Shown here: piece by piece, positions 44,301-51,536 of the stretch
How positions within the stretch are numbered: the first letter of the stretch is position 1
Layout: every line of letters starts with the position of its first letter
Source: Acidobacteriota bacterium
Lineage (GTDB): Bacteria; Acidobacteriota; Vicinamibacteria; Vicinamibacterales; CAVVIG01
NCBI GenBank assembly: GCA_025463215.1
Contig: JAOBWF010000300.1
Span: 1 to 64,000, forward strand
Direction of reading: 5' to 3'
DNA length: 64,000 bases
Translations under genes and position numbers: made by a program
The notes under the pieces: model-generated
Seen by the model: only the letters and a program-made list of their open reading frames with translations
Told to the model about the DNA's origin: nothing
Database searches by the model: none

Positions 44301-45141
44301 GATGCGAACGCGCGGCCGCGGGTGACTCGGTGGTCTTCGCCCAAGCGGCTGCCATGCAGTAACAGACGACGAACAGGACGCAGGCCGGCAGGCAGCTGGT
44401 CCGGATGTTCGCCGTAAATGCGACGAGAAAGCCTGCCGCGACCAGCGTCAGCGTGTGCGTCCAGAGGCGGGACCACAGGCGGAAGCTCAAGGCCATCGCG
44501 AAGACACTGATATTGAGGACGATCGCGGGCAGGATCAAGGTGTACTGCGAGTAGCGCAGCCCCTCCAGATCCAGAATGATCATCCAGTACGCGGCGAGCA
44601 TCACCGCGACCAGCGGTAACCCGGACCCCGCGCGGAACAACACGAAGGCGAACAACAACGCGATCACCGCAGCCGAGCCGCACAAGGCCCACTCCAGCGA
44701 GGCAAGCGACGAGTCCCGACGGACGGCCAGGATAGCGGCGGTTGCAACCATCAGGGAGTTCTCGCCGTTCAGGTAAGGAATCGTCAGTGACCGGCAGTAG
44801 GCCCCGATCGTTCCTGCCTGGCGAATGGCGACCTGGTCGAGTGGTGTCCGAACCAATTCCGCGTGACTGTGAAGATAGCCGGCGATCCGATGAGCCTCAG
44901 ACAGACTCGCGGGCTGACCGCAAAACACCCAGTTGAAGGCCAGCTCCAACGAAATCGACGGATGGCCGTCGCCCCCGATCCCGGCGTCCTCAGGCGCGTG
45001 TTTCCAAAGCACGAGCCCGGATCCCACCATCAGCACGAGGACCAGGACGAGCGAACTCAACGCGGTTCGTCCCGACCGACGGCCCACCACGAGCTCGATC
45101 AGCCCGCCGACGAGCGAACCCTCTCCCCTGATCTTGATCAC
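41317..45141 (-). CDS. Giant polytopic membrane protein (1274 residues), fusion of two families that are separate genes at 31622 and 33643
   Basis: GTG start 45141. Residues 1 to about 490 follow the 33643 protein (NGENSLM, IAHPLVLGLAVPMN, TYLGPLYEKALF). Residues about 530-1130 follow the 31622 protein (SFPADFLARSYAAVA, then a soluble stretch with LFVPVYASMM). Residues about 1162-1261 are an extra C-terminal beta-rich module shared with other proteins here. Twenty or so helices are expected. The coding strand carries ten consecutive G (encoding Gly-Gly-Gly near EYGGGVYG). Large two-lobed GT-C-like proteins are known for arabinosyl- and other polyprenyl-phosphate transferases, but no recognised catalytic motif is seen. 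Function unknown; surface-glycan modification is the likely setting. Confidence 0.7.
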   Translation of the reverse strand: MIKIRGEGSLVGGLIELVVGRRSGRTALSSLVLVLVLMVGSGLVLWKHAPEDAGIGGDGHPSISLELAFNWVFCGQPASLSEAHRIAGYLHSHAELVRTPLDQVAIRQAGTIGAYCRSLTIPYLNGENSLMVATAAILAVRRDSSLASLEWALCGSAAVIALLFAFVLFRAGSGLPLVAVMLAAYWMIILDLEGLRYSQYTLILPAIVLNISVFAMALSFRLWSRLWTHTLTLVAAGFLVAFTANIRTSCLPACVLFVVCYCMAAAWAKTTESPAAARSHRIRTLTSLTVVSVIAFAAGYSVFQFGVIKRLTPSVTTGNYTYHPIAHPLVLGLAVPMNDLARREHIEWNDGAGLELAQRAIPEATYLGPLYEKALFSYYRSLWRNHPKEMLRLYIVKFSLAGVSLLEWSNRGEYGGGVYGTVLVALRGLPSGLLVICLCASVIVYSAWRWMYAQTLSAFVLMLVSVAALLVQLEASIIMPEFYMQYQSVLMFGLLFLCMSAYEAAARNLPVVERWAHECQLELGRSAAVGGATAGLLYVAGRHAARQSNVAATWIDGPAIAAAVLYGCVGLGLYLLFRFATGRALAVLGTAAVVLSSARFLNNPSLPDLAGVALTLGALVAMSWMVVRERPTALMLRMVVVLGLLLGLGKGLHTSPLLPAPLVALSLVAFAQFSRRTGIRTRVIAAAVLITVTTVVAWPTGSANLEPRRTWSSVVDQFSSANDGRLRLRRNPFSFDPLSVNGSRAALRDVFDRAEPPGTWTVNRPDRNGLGERDVLDLVASFPADFLARSYAAVAANMFNARTDGDIVERLLRPDVPSPIRTATGRLYAVVTIAALVSVGMIVVGAGAASFRLGGWLLLVLVYLTATAGMEISDTLSVALVKWWAITAGSAMVARAVFAGATKPRGIPGPEHLRRRGLRLAARRGAVFAVAASFIFAIALLTARAYQTRRLHAVIRSLSENPPDAWAKRGHVEVQGRVARVLLDRSGGDAGATGFLAGKFGSANCDLMAVPVKVSWPANSGLAGVARSQDINVRVPKGLMQSTELFVPVYASMMVETGDADDAPRGAVDVELPASGAECLAGMRLVGRNPRTSLAYVLQVPDGWQDVPAYDTFARWERGDAEERIMTSPAGIAVSRQLVSLPVEPLSATTALIDTSVQQRGSRLFVHGEPPGRFSYLYVTNPAIIGRNRYLLAEGTVRKGGMTIGLLKGNAWSRAVNVTVPGGFLALIRVDDDAEYSVVVANDSPPETYAVVAQLDRIGIMATDQTSAERRLKR
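41359..41658 (-). other. Shared beta-rich module at the C-terminus of the giant membrane protein
   Basis: Encodes residues about 1162-1261. Landmarks SRLFVHGEPP, YLLAEGTVRKGGMTIGLL, AWSR, YSVVVANDSPPETY and AQLDRIGI line up with the module in the oxidoreductase (27735-28079) and in the 47071 protein. The neighbouring split homologue at 31622 lacks this tail. Confidence 0.6.
43890..43899 (-). repeat. Homopolymer tract of ten G (coding strand) inside the giant membrane protein gene
   Basis: Ten consecutive C on the plus strand, i.e. ten G in the coding strand, spanning Gly-Gly-Gly-Val codons at about residue 415 of 1274. A one-base slip would stop the protein. No other mononucleotide run of this length was noticed in the window. 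Confidence 0.9.
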
Positions 45142-45362
45142 ATCAACTGCCGTATCGGCCTGTTCACAAAACGGTGCATTCGCGTCGACGCAGTCCTAGG
45201 ACGAGACATCGAAGCACCATAACCCGGTTGGTAGTTCGAGGTCCGACAGGCGCTGAGAACATGCTCGGGGATGCGCAGGAGTCCGCGACCGGCCATAACG
45301 CTGCGGCCCATCCCGATGCGCCACCGGCCGACGTGAGTGACGATCAATGACCAGCGCAGCGG
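45142..45362 (-). other. Intergenic region (221 bases), longest non-coding gap in the window
   Basis: Lies between the giant membrane protein start (45141) and the radical SAM protein stop (45363). Small frames here show no family features. No convincing -35/-10 pair, terminator hairpin or repeat was found by eye. As the only sizeable gap besides 46932-47070 it is the most likely place for an internal promoter serving the genes down to 1. Confidence 0.5.
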
Positions 45363-46931
45363 CTAATAGCGTGTGCCGCCCGTCGCCGGCCGAAACATTT
45401 TGAGCCCGAAGAAGCTGATGCCGGCCCAAAAATAACGCGCCGCGCGTCCTGGCGGAAGATACATGAAGTTCATCAAGCCTAACCAGAGCTGCCGGGGGCG
45501 AAAATAAAAGTCTCGCATCGCGGACTGCGACGCGTCCTCCAACTCCTGCCGCGTGCGGCCGTGGGGAATCCACACCGCGGAGTTCTCAGACAGCAGGTTG
45601 TTCTGATACTCACCGGATGTGTCGAACGTTCCGAACCTCTTGGCGTCCACCCAGAGCTCCGTGCCGGGGTACGGCTCGGTAATCGGAAACACCGCGTAAT
45701 CGAGTCCGCTGTTCAACGCGAAATCGATCGTTCGTGTCGTCTGCTCCTTGGTTTCGGTCGGGAGACCCAACATGAAGGACGACAGTGTCAGGATGCCGTG
45801 CGCCTTCGCCATCTGAATGCCTTCGAGGTTCTTGCTGACGGTCAGGCTCTTCTTGATCAGCTTGAGAAGATCGTCGTCACCGGATTCGCCGCCGTAGGTG
45901 ACGAGATAGCAGCCCGACTGCTTCATCAGTTCGAGCATGTCGTGGCTGACACAGTTCGTCCGGGTGAAGCACATCCACTGGATCTTCATGCCGCGCGCGA
46001 TGATGCCGCGGCATAGATCTTCGACGCGCTTCTTGTTGATCGTGAAGATGTCGTCGTAGAACTGGAAGCTGTCATAACCTTGACGCACCAGCTTCTCAAG
46101 CTCCTCGAGGACGCGGTCGGTCGAGTGATAGCGGAACGATCGGCCGAAGGTCAGCTTCGTCTCACAGAATGTGCACTCGAAGGGGCATCCTCTCGAGGTC
46201 AGCAGGTGGGCCACCCGACGGCCGCGGATGTGAACCGGCGGGTAGTACTTCTCCATCTCGTACAAGTCGAGAGCCGGCATCGGGAAGATGTCGAGATCGT
46301 CGGCGAGCCCTTCCCGTTCATTCCGGACGATGTCTCCGCTCTTCGTCTTGAACCAGATGCCCTTCACCGCGCGAAGGCGATCGTCGTCGCCGAGCGCGTT
46401 CATCACGTTCCTGATGACGATTTCACCCTCGGACAGCACGATCATGTCGACGTCGCTCGAGACGAAGCCCTCTTCCGGGAACACGGAGACCTGAGGGCCT
46501 CCAAGGACGACTACCACTTCGGGGTTCACCCGTTTGGCAATCCCTGCGACGGTCGCGCACCGCCGCATGTTCGTGATGTATACGGTCATCCCCACGACGT
46601 GTGGATTGAGTCGCCGGATATCCGCCTCGACGTCGGCAACCGAGCCGCGATCGACCTCGAAGTCGCGGATCGTGACCTCGTGCCCCTGATCTCTCAGGGA
46701 CGCGGCGATGTAGGCCAGGCCAAGCATCGGCAGTTCCCCGGCGGCCGCTGACAGGCGTCCGTACGATTCCTCAGTGGTGCCTGGCGGCACAATCAAGAGA
46801 ATGCGCTTCGGTTCGGTGAGCCGCGGCGGCAGCGCATTCAGCTCCCGATCCGGTTTGATCACGCGCGCGATCGCCTTTTTCTCAGCCTCGGCGGCATCGG
46901 AGCTTGGCAATAACGTGAGCAAGGTTGGCAT
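45363..46931 (-). CDS. Radical SAM protein with N-terminal B12-binding-type domain, copy 1
   Basis: 522 residues, ATG 46931 with GGAGA eight bases upstream. Residues 43-180 form a cobalamin-binding-like Rossmann domain (RILLIVPPG, GLAYIAASLRDQGHEV, VVGMTVYITN, VVVLGGPQVSV, IVLSEGE) but lack the DxHxxG cobalt-ligand motif. TSRGCPFECTFC places the 4Fe-4S cysteines at 249, 253 and 256. YGGESGDDDLLKLIKK, SSFMLGLPTET and EPYPGTELW are typical of the B12-binding radical SAM class. Members methylate or rearrange unactivated carbons in natural products and lipids. In this place a sugar or lipid-carrier modification is possible. Target unknown. A second such gene lies at 60785. Confidence 0.85.
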   Translation of the reverse strand: MPTLLTLLPSSDAAEAEKKAIARVIKPDRELNALPPRLTEPKRILLIVPPGTTEESYGRLSAAAGELPMLGLAYIAASLRDQGHEVTIRDFEVDRGSVADVEADIRRLNPHVVGMTVYITNMRRCATVAGIAKRVNPEVVVVLGGPQVSVFPEEGFVSSDVDMIVLSEGEIVIRNVMNALGDDDRLRAVKGIWFKTKSGDIVRNEREGLADDLDIFPMPALDLYEMEKYYPPVHIRGRRVAHLLTSRGCPFECTFCETKLTFGRSFRYHSTDRVLEELEKLVRQGYDSFQFYDDIFTINKKRVEDLCRGIIARGMKIQWMCFTRTNCVSHDMLELMKQSGCYLVTYGGESGDDDLLKLIKKSLTVSKNLEGIQMAKAHGILTLSSFMLGLPTETKEQTTRTIDFALNSGLDYAVFPITEPYPGTELWVDAKRFGTFDTSGEYQNNLLSENSAVWIPHGRTRQELEDASQSAMRDFYFRPRQLWLGLMNFMYLPPGRAARYFWAGISFFGLKMFRPATGGTRY

Positions 46932-47070
46932 CAATTTTCTCCGACAGCGGCCACGAACGCGACGCCCTCGACGCGGCAACGATCGGCCTCATCGGATGGC
47001 CATTCTCCCACGTCCCAGCAGTCCCGCGGCATGAATGGTCGTGGCGCGCGTCTGCCACCAATGCCTCTGG

Positions 47071-49617
47071 TCACCATGCGCGCATCAGCTCCTCTGCGTA
47101 ACCGAGCTCCCGGACAATCGCCACACCGCCAGCGGCCACCGTAAAGCGGCTGGCGGCGGCGCCAGCGCCGTTGCAGTTGGCGACGACGACAAACACGCTG
47201 CGGTTTGCACCCGCCGAGAAGCGGTGAACCGGCATCGCATCGGACGGCGCGACCAGCCATTGGCGCTGCCCCTCGTCAAGCACGCCGGTGCACACCCGTC
47301 CGGCCTGGATCGTCAACGGCAGACGGACGATCGCCTCGGCCTCCGGACGCACGTCGACCCTCGCACTGACCAGTTGATAGCCGGACGCAGAGGCGTTGCC
47401 GCTCACGACGAGCCCGGCGCCATCGCGCGCCGCGGTGACACCATCGGACGCTGTGGCCACCCACGTGGAGAGAGGCGGTAACGGGTGCTCGGCGGCCCGT
47501 TCACGCGCGAGCCGGTAATCGTCGACGCCAGTTACGCGAAACGCGTCGATCGTGCCGAGCCGCGCGTCCGCAGCGTCGCTGAACAAGTTCACCGCCAGCA
47601 GGCCGCCGTCATGGTGCTGCAGCAGATAAACCGGCTCGCGCCGGAGTCGGACGGCGACATCGATCGGTGGAGGCAGATCGCCGACAGCGAATTCGTGCGC
47701 GATGCCGCGACCGGCCACGAGCAGCTGCCGCATGCCGCTCTGCGGCGGCGGCGCGACCCGGAATAGATACCAACCTGCGACCAGATCCGCGACAGCGGTA
47801 TCCGTCGCCACTGAGTTCCACGCTTGCGAGCCCTTCGACACGCGCAGCCCGCCTCGTGCGCGAGACCAGGCGATACCGGGCAGCGGCATAACTTGGCGGA
47901 GCCAGCGACCCAACGGGGCATCCCAGACGCTGACGAGCGGTATCCGCTCGGCGGCATCGTCCGCCGTTCGACGCGCGTAGATTCGTGTCGTGCCGTAGGG
48001 GGTCGCCGACGTCATCGCGGCGACCGAAAACTCGACTGCCGGCAGGAGAGACCCAATCAGGCGGACCGGATCTTTCGCCGGGTCCGTGAATGGAAACACG
48101 ATCGCGTCGGTATTTTGCGGATGTCCCCAGACGAGAAAATCCGGCGCGAGTGAGGCGCGCTGGTCGACCGGCACGCGAGACATGATCCGCAGCGCGGTCT
48201 CCATCGAGACGAGCTGGATGCGGCGCGGTCCCTCGGCGGCGAGCGCATAGCTGCCCCACGCGATCGACTGACGAGGCACGGTGCCAAGCACTTCGTCGAT
48301 GTATGGCGTGATGCCAATCCACGATCGGGCGATCCGCACGCGGGCGTCGTCTGCGGCAGTCGCGACGGTGACGTTCAGCCGCGCGACGAACAACGCAACG
48401 GCGATCGCAGCGACACACTCGATCGCACGTCCTCTGCGCGGCAGCCGTCGGCGGACTGCCCCAAGGACGACATACAGCGTGGCGGCGCCAATCCATACAC
48501 CGATCAGCTGCGGCAGGATGACGTAACCAGTATGGAAATTCTGATACAACGCGAGGCCGGCGACATAGAACACGAAAACCGTCACCCCGGGGACAATCAA
48601 CGCGGCCGTCTCCACGCGAGCGGACCCGGGCTTCGCCAGGGCGATCGCGATCAGTGCAATGGCCAGAATCAAGGTGAGCGCAACGGCCACGACATAGATG
48701 CCGTCTACGCCCGCCGAGGCAAACCTGTAATGCTCCTTCCAGACGGCCAGCGGGCTTGCAGTGCCGAGGGCGGAGGTCGTGGTCGGCCGGACGATCGAGC
48801 GATAGCTCAGGATCAGCCGCAGGTGATCCCTGACCCGAAAGCCGAACGACGCATAAAAAATCACCGCGCTGGTGCACCAACCTGCGAGCAACGCCGCGAC
48901 CCAGCCGGTGATGGCGCCGCGTTCGGGCCCGGTCCCGCGACTGCGCGACAGGCAGAGTACGGAGACGGCCAGCATCGTGAGCGAAGCTGGAATCAGCGTG
49001 GCGGCGACTAGATGGGACAGTGCGCCGCAGCCGGCGGCGAGTCCCGTCGTAAACCAGTGGCGGGCCAACCCGGTCATGATCGCCTTGGCCGCGGCCCAGA
49101 TCGCAAGCGCGGCAAACAGCGTCACGAAAGGATCCGGCCTGACCATCGGCCATTCGAGCTGCGATACCGCGTAACAGACGCCCACGCCGGCAACGGTCGT
49201 GGCGATCGCGCCGCGCAGGCCGGTGAACAAGCGGCCGGCGACCAGCGGAACGGCCAGCGCGGCAAGCAGGTGAAGCGAGCGCAGCACCTTTACGCTAAAG
49301 CCGAACAGCCACACGATACCGGCGCCGGCAAAAAAGTACCACGGGCCGTAGTTGTAGAACCCGCGGTAACGCTGCGCGGCGGAGAACGGCTCCAACGGCA
49401 CCGCAGGATCGCCGTAACGGCCGACCTGAAGCAGTGAGGCGCTGATCACCGACAACCCGTCGTCGACCGACCAATAGGGATAGTGGTCGACGTAGGCGAA
49501 GAAATGATGCACCGATTGGATGGCGAACACGGCGAAGAGGAAGAGGAGGATCTGCGACAGGACACGTTCTGCGCCGGGGTCCGGCGCCGTGGGCGAACCG
49601 GGCAGCGACGTCACCAT
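47071..49617 (-). CDS. Polytopic GT-C (PMT-like) glycosyltransferase with large C-terminal beta-rich region
   Basis: 848 residues, ATG 49617 sharing one base with the asparagine synthase stop (TGATG). First helix about 19-38; the following loop YWSVDDGLSVIS (about 47-58) has the Asp pair expected at a GT-C catalytic site; FYNYGPWYFF comes next. About ten helices to residue 400. The remaining ~440 residues are soluble, with WNSVATDTAVADLV and GWYLFRVAPPPQSG in a first beta region, and the shared module at about 735-835. Probably transfers a sugar from a polyprenyl phosphate donor outside the inner membrane. The long C-terminal part could bind the glycan acceptor; that is inference. Confidence 0.75.
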   Translation of the reverse strand: MVTSLPGSPTAPDPGAERVLSQILLFLFAVFAIQSVHHFFAYVDHYPYWSVDDGLSVISASLLQVGRYGDPAVPLEPFSAAQRYRGFYNYGPWYFFAGAGIVWLFGFSVKVLRSLHLLAALAVPLVAGRLFTGLRGAIATTVAGVGVCYAVSQLEWPMVRPDPFVTLFAALAIWAAAKAIMTGLARHWFTTGLAAGCGALSHLVAATLIPASLTMLAVSVLCLSRSRGTGPERGAITGWVAALLAGWCTSAVIFYASFGFRVRDHLRLILSYRSIVRPTTTSALGTASPLAVWKEHYRFASAGVDGIYVVAVALTLILAIALIAIALAKPGSARVETAALIVPGVTVFVFYVAGLALYQNFHTGYVILPQLIGVWIGAATLYVVLGAVRRRLPRRGRAIECVAAIAVALFVARLNVTVATAADDARVRIARSWIGITPYIDEVLGTVPRQSIAWGSYALAAEGPRRIQLVSMETALRIMSRVPVDQRASLAPDFLVWGHPQNTDAIVFPFTDPAKDPVRLIGSLLPAVEFSVAAMTSATPYGTTRIYARRTADDAAERIPLVSVWDAPLGRWLRQVMPLPGIAWSRARGGLRVSKGSQAWNSVATDTAVADLVAGWYLFRVAPPPQSGMRQLLVAGRGIAHEFAVGDLPPPIDVAVRLRREPVYLLQHHDGGLLAVNLFSDAADARLGTIDAFRVTGVDDYRLARERAAEHPLPPLSTWVATASDGVTAARDGAGLVVSGNASASGYQLVSARVDVRPEAEAIVRLPLTIQAGRVCTGVLDEGQRQWLVAPSDAMPVHRFSAGANRSVFVVVANCNGAGAAASRFTVAAGGVAIVRELGYAEELMRAW
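47113..47415 (-). other. Shared beta-rich module at the C-terminus of the 47071 membrane protein
   Basis: Encodes residues about 735-835: GYQLVSARVDV, AIVRLPLTIQAGRVCTGVL, RQWL, SVFVVVANCNGAG, SRFTVAAGGVAI. Position by position it is the closest partner of the oxidoreductase insert at 27735-28079. Confidence 0.6.
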
Positions 49618-51533
49618 CACAGCCGCTCGCCGTCGACGAAGGTGCGATACCACAGCTCGAGAATCACCAAGGCGAACAATTTCTTGGCGACCATGTAGTC
49701 GCCGGCCCGCGCCATCGCCTTGAGCCTGCGCACATAATCGGGCTTGACGATGTCGCGGCGTCGGACCCGAACGTCGTCGAGATTGTCCTCGACGAGCTGC
49801 CAGACTCGCGGGTCGGACAGATAATGTTGCAGCGGCATATGGAACGGCATCTTGGTCGCGCCGGCTACGGTGTGGCGCAGCCGTGTCGCCGCCAGGCGGC
49901 GTAGCGCGACCTTGCTGCGACGGCCATCCATCTTCAGACGATCCGGAAACGTCGACAACAACTCCACAAACTGATGATCGAGGAACGGCACGCGGTTCTC
50001 GAGGCCGTGCGCCATCGAAACGCGATCCTGTTTCAGGTTGATCAACTCAGGGAGCCAGTGGCGAAACTGCAGCGACAGGACCCGCCCGAGCACCGTGGCG
50101 CCGGCCGGGACACCGGCGAAGGAATCGTCCGCACACCCCGATATCTGCGCGTGGAAGCCGTCGGTGTACACGTCGTTCAGCTCGTCGCGACTGTAGAGCG
50201 CCAGCAACTCGTCGTAGAGCGCGCGCATGTCACGCTTCGGGAGCATTCCGAGGACTTTGACCAGCCGCTCGCGGGCGTCGCGGGCAACGTCGAGTGGAAG
50301 GTCGGCAAGCGCCTCGATCAATGGCAGGGGCAACCGCTTCGCGATCGACGCCCCTGCCGTTGCGAACAGCCAGCCTGGAAGGCGCTCCGACCATGTCGTC
50401 ATCGACGCGATCGCGCGCAGATGTTGATAGCCGCCCAACACCTCGTCCGCGCCATCTCCCGTGATGACCGTCTTCAATCCCGCCCGAGCGGCCGCCCGCG
50501 CCAGCACGTACTGGGCGACGACGATGGTATCCCCCACCGGCTCTTCGAGGACCCGAACGATCCGCGGCAGCTCCAGCAGTTCGTCGACGCCGCACATGAC
50601 CGTCTGATGCTCGCAGCCGAGCTCCTTCGCGGTCTGCTCGGCAACCGCGGCTTCGCTGTAGCCTTCAGTGAAATGGATCGAGAAGGAGCGAATCGCGTGG
50701 CTGGACACGCGAGCCATTTCGCTGACCAGCGTCGATGAATCCACTCCGCCGCTCAGATACGCGCCGACCGGAACGTCCGCAATCATCCAGGTCTTCACCG
50801 CATCCGCGAACCCCGCCTCGAACTCCGCCTCGAAATTGCGGCCGCCGTCCTGCGCCACGTTCAGAGGCATCGTGTAGTACCGATGCTGACGCACTCGATC
50901 TTCGCTCCATTGGATGTACGCGCCTTCCGGCACGCGGTGCACACCTCTGAAGAGCGTCTCGTCGCCGTATGGAAATCTGGTCTGGAGAAAGCGCGGAATC
51001 GCCTGCTGGTTGACGTCGACCGAATAGCCGGCGCGAATCAGGGGGGCGATCTCCGACGCAAAGTGCAGCGCGCCACTGCTGTTCTGGTGATAGTAGAGCG
51101 GCTTGATCCCGAACCGATCCCGCACCAGGTACACCGTTCGCTGCTGCTGATCGAGCAGGGCAAACGCGAACATGCCGCGCAACCGCTGCACCATCGCAAT
51201 GCCGTACTCCTCATACAAGTGGATCAGCGTTTCGGTGTCGGACCGCGTTTTGAACGTGTGGCCGCGCGCCACCAGTTCCGTGGTCAGCTCCCGGTAATTG
51301 AAAATTTCGCCGTTGAAGGTGACCGCGACGCCGCTCTCGTCGCTGACCATCGGTTGGGCGCCGCCATCGATGTCGATGATTGAGAGCCGCCGGTGGCCGA
51401 GACCGACGTGTCCTGCGACGAAGGTGCCCTCGCCGTCGGGCCCCCGGTGAGCGAGGGAACGGGTCATTATTGCGAGTACGTCACGCGATACGGCGCGCCC
51501 TCCCGGTTCGACGATGCCGCAGATGCCGCACAC
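49617..51533 (-). CDS. Asparagine synthase family amidotransferase, copy 2
   Basis: 638 residues, GTG start 51533. CGICGIVEPGG gives the nucleophilic Cys2; HRGPDGEG, GHRRLSIIDIDGG and FNGEIFNYREL are glutaminase motifs; GAYLSGGVDSSTLV the ATP loop; ITGDGADEVLGGYQHL the second ATP site. FLDHQFVELLSTFP matches the C-terminal part. This copy resembles the amidotransferases found in exopolysaccharide and exosortase-type loci more than the other two. Expected to amidate a carboxylate, probably of a uronic acid. Coupled to the toroid-fold gene three bases upstream and to the GT-C gene by a one-base overlap. Confidence 0.85.
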   Translation of the reverse strand: MCGICGIVEPGGRAVSRDVLAIMTRSLAHRGPDGEGTFVAGHVGLGHRRLSIIDIDGGAQPMVSDESGVAVTFNGEIFNYRELTTELVARGHTFKTRSDTETLIHLYEEYGIAMVQRLRGMFAFALLDQQQRTVYLVRDRFGIKPLYYHQNSSGALHFASEIAPLIRAGYSVDVNQQAIPRFLQTRFPYGDETLFRGVHRVPEGAYIQWSEDRVRQHRYYTMPLNVAQDGGRNFEAEFEAGFADAVKTWMIADVPVGAYLSGGVDSSTLVSEMARVSSHAIRSFSIHFTEGYSEAAVAEQTAKELGCEHQTVMCGVDELLELPRIVRVLEEPVGDTIVVAQYVLARAAARAGLKTVITGDGADEVLGGYQHLRAIASMTTWSERLPGWLFATAGASIAKRLPLPLIEALADLPLDVARDARERLVKVLGMLPKRDMRALYDELLALYSRDELNDVYTDGFHAQISGCADDSFAGVPAGATVLGRVLSLQFRHWLPELINLKQDRVSMAHGLENRVPFLDHQFVELLSTFPDRLKMDGRRSKVALRRLAATRLRHTVAGATKMPFHMPLQHYLSDPRVWQLVEDNLDDVRVRRRDIVKPDYVRRLKAMARAGDYMVAKKLFALVILELWYRTFVDGERL

Positions 51534-51536
51534 CGG

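Noticed and set aside
45142-45362. Short minus-strand gene in the 221-base gap
   Set aside because: The frame crossing this gap runs into the radical SAM gene in another frame and shows no protein-like features.
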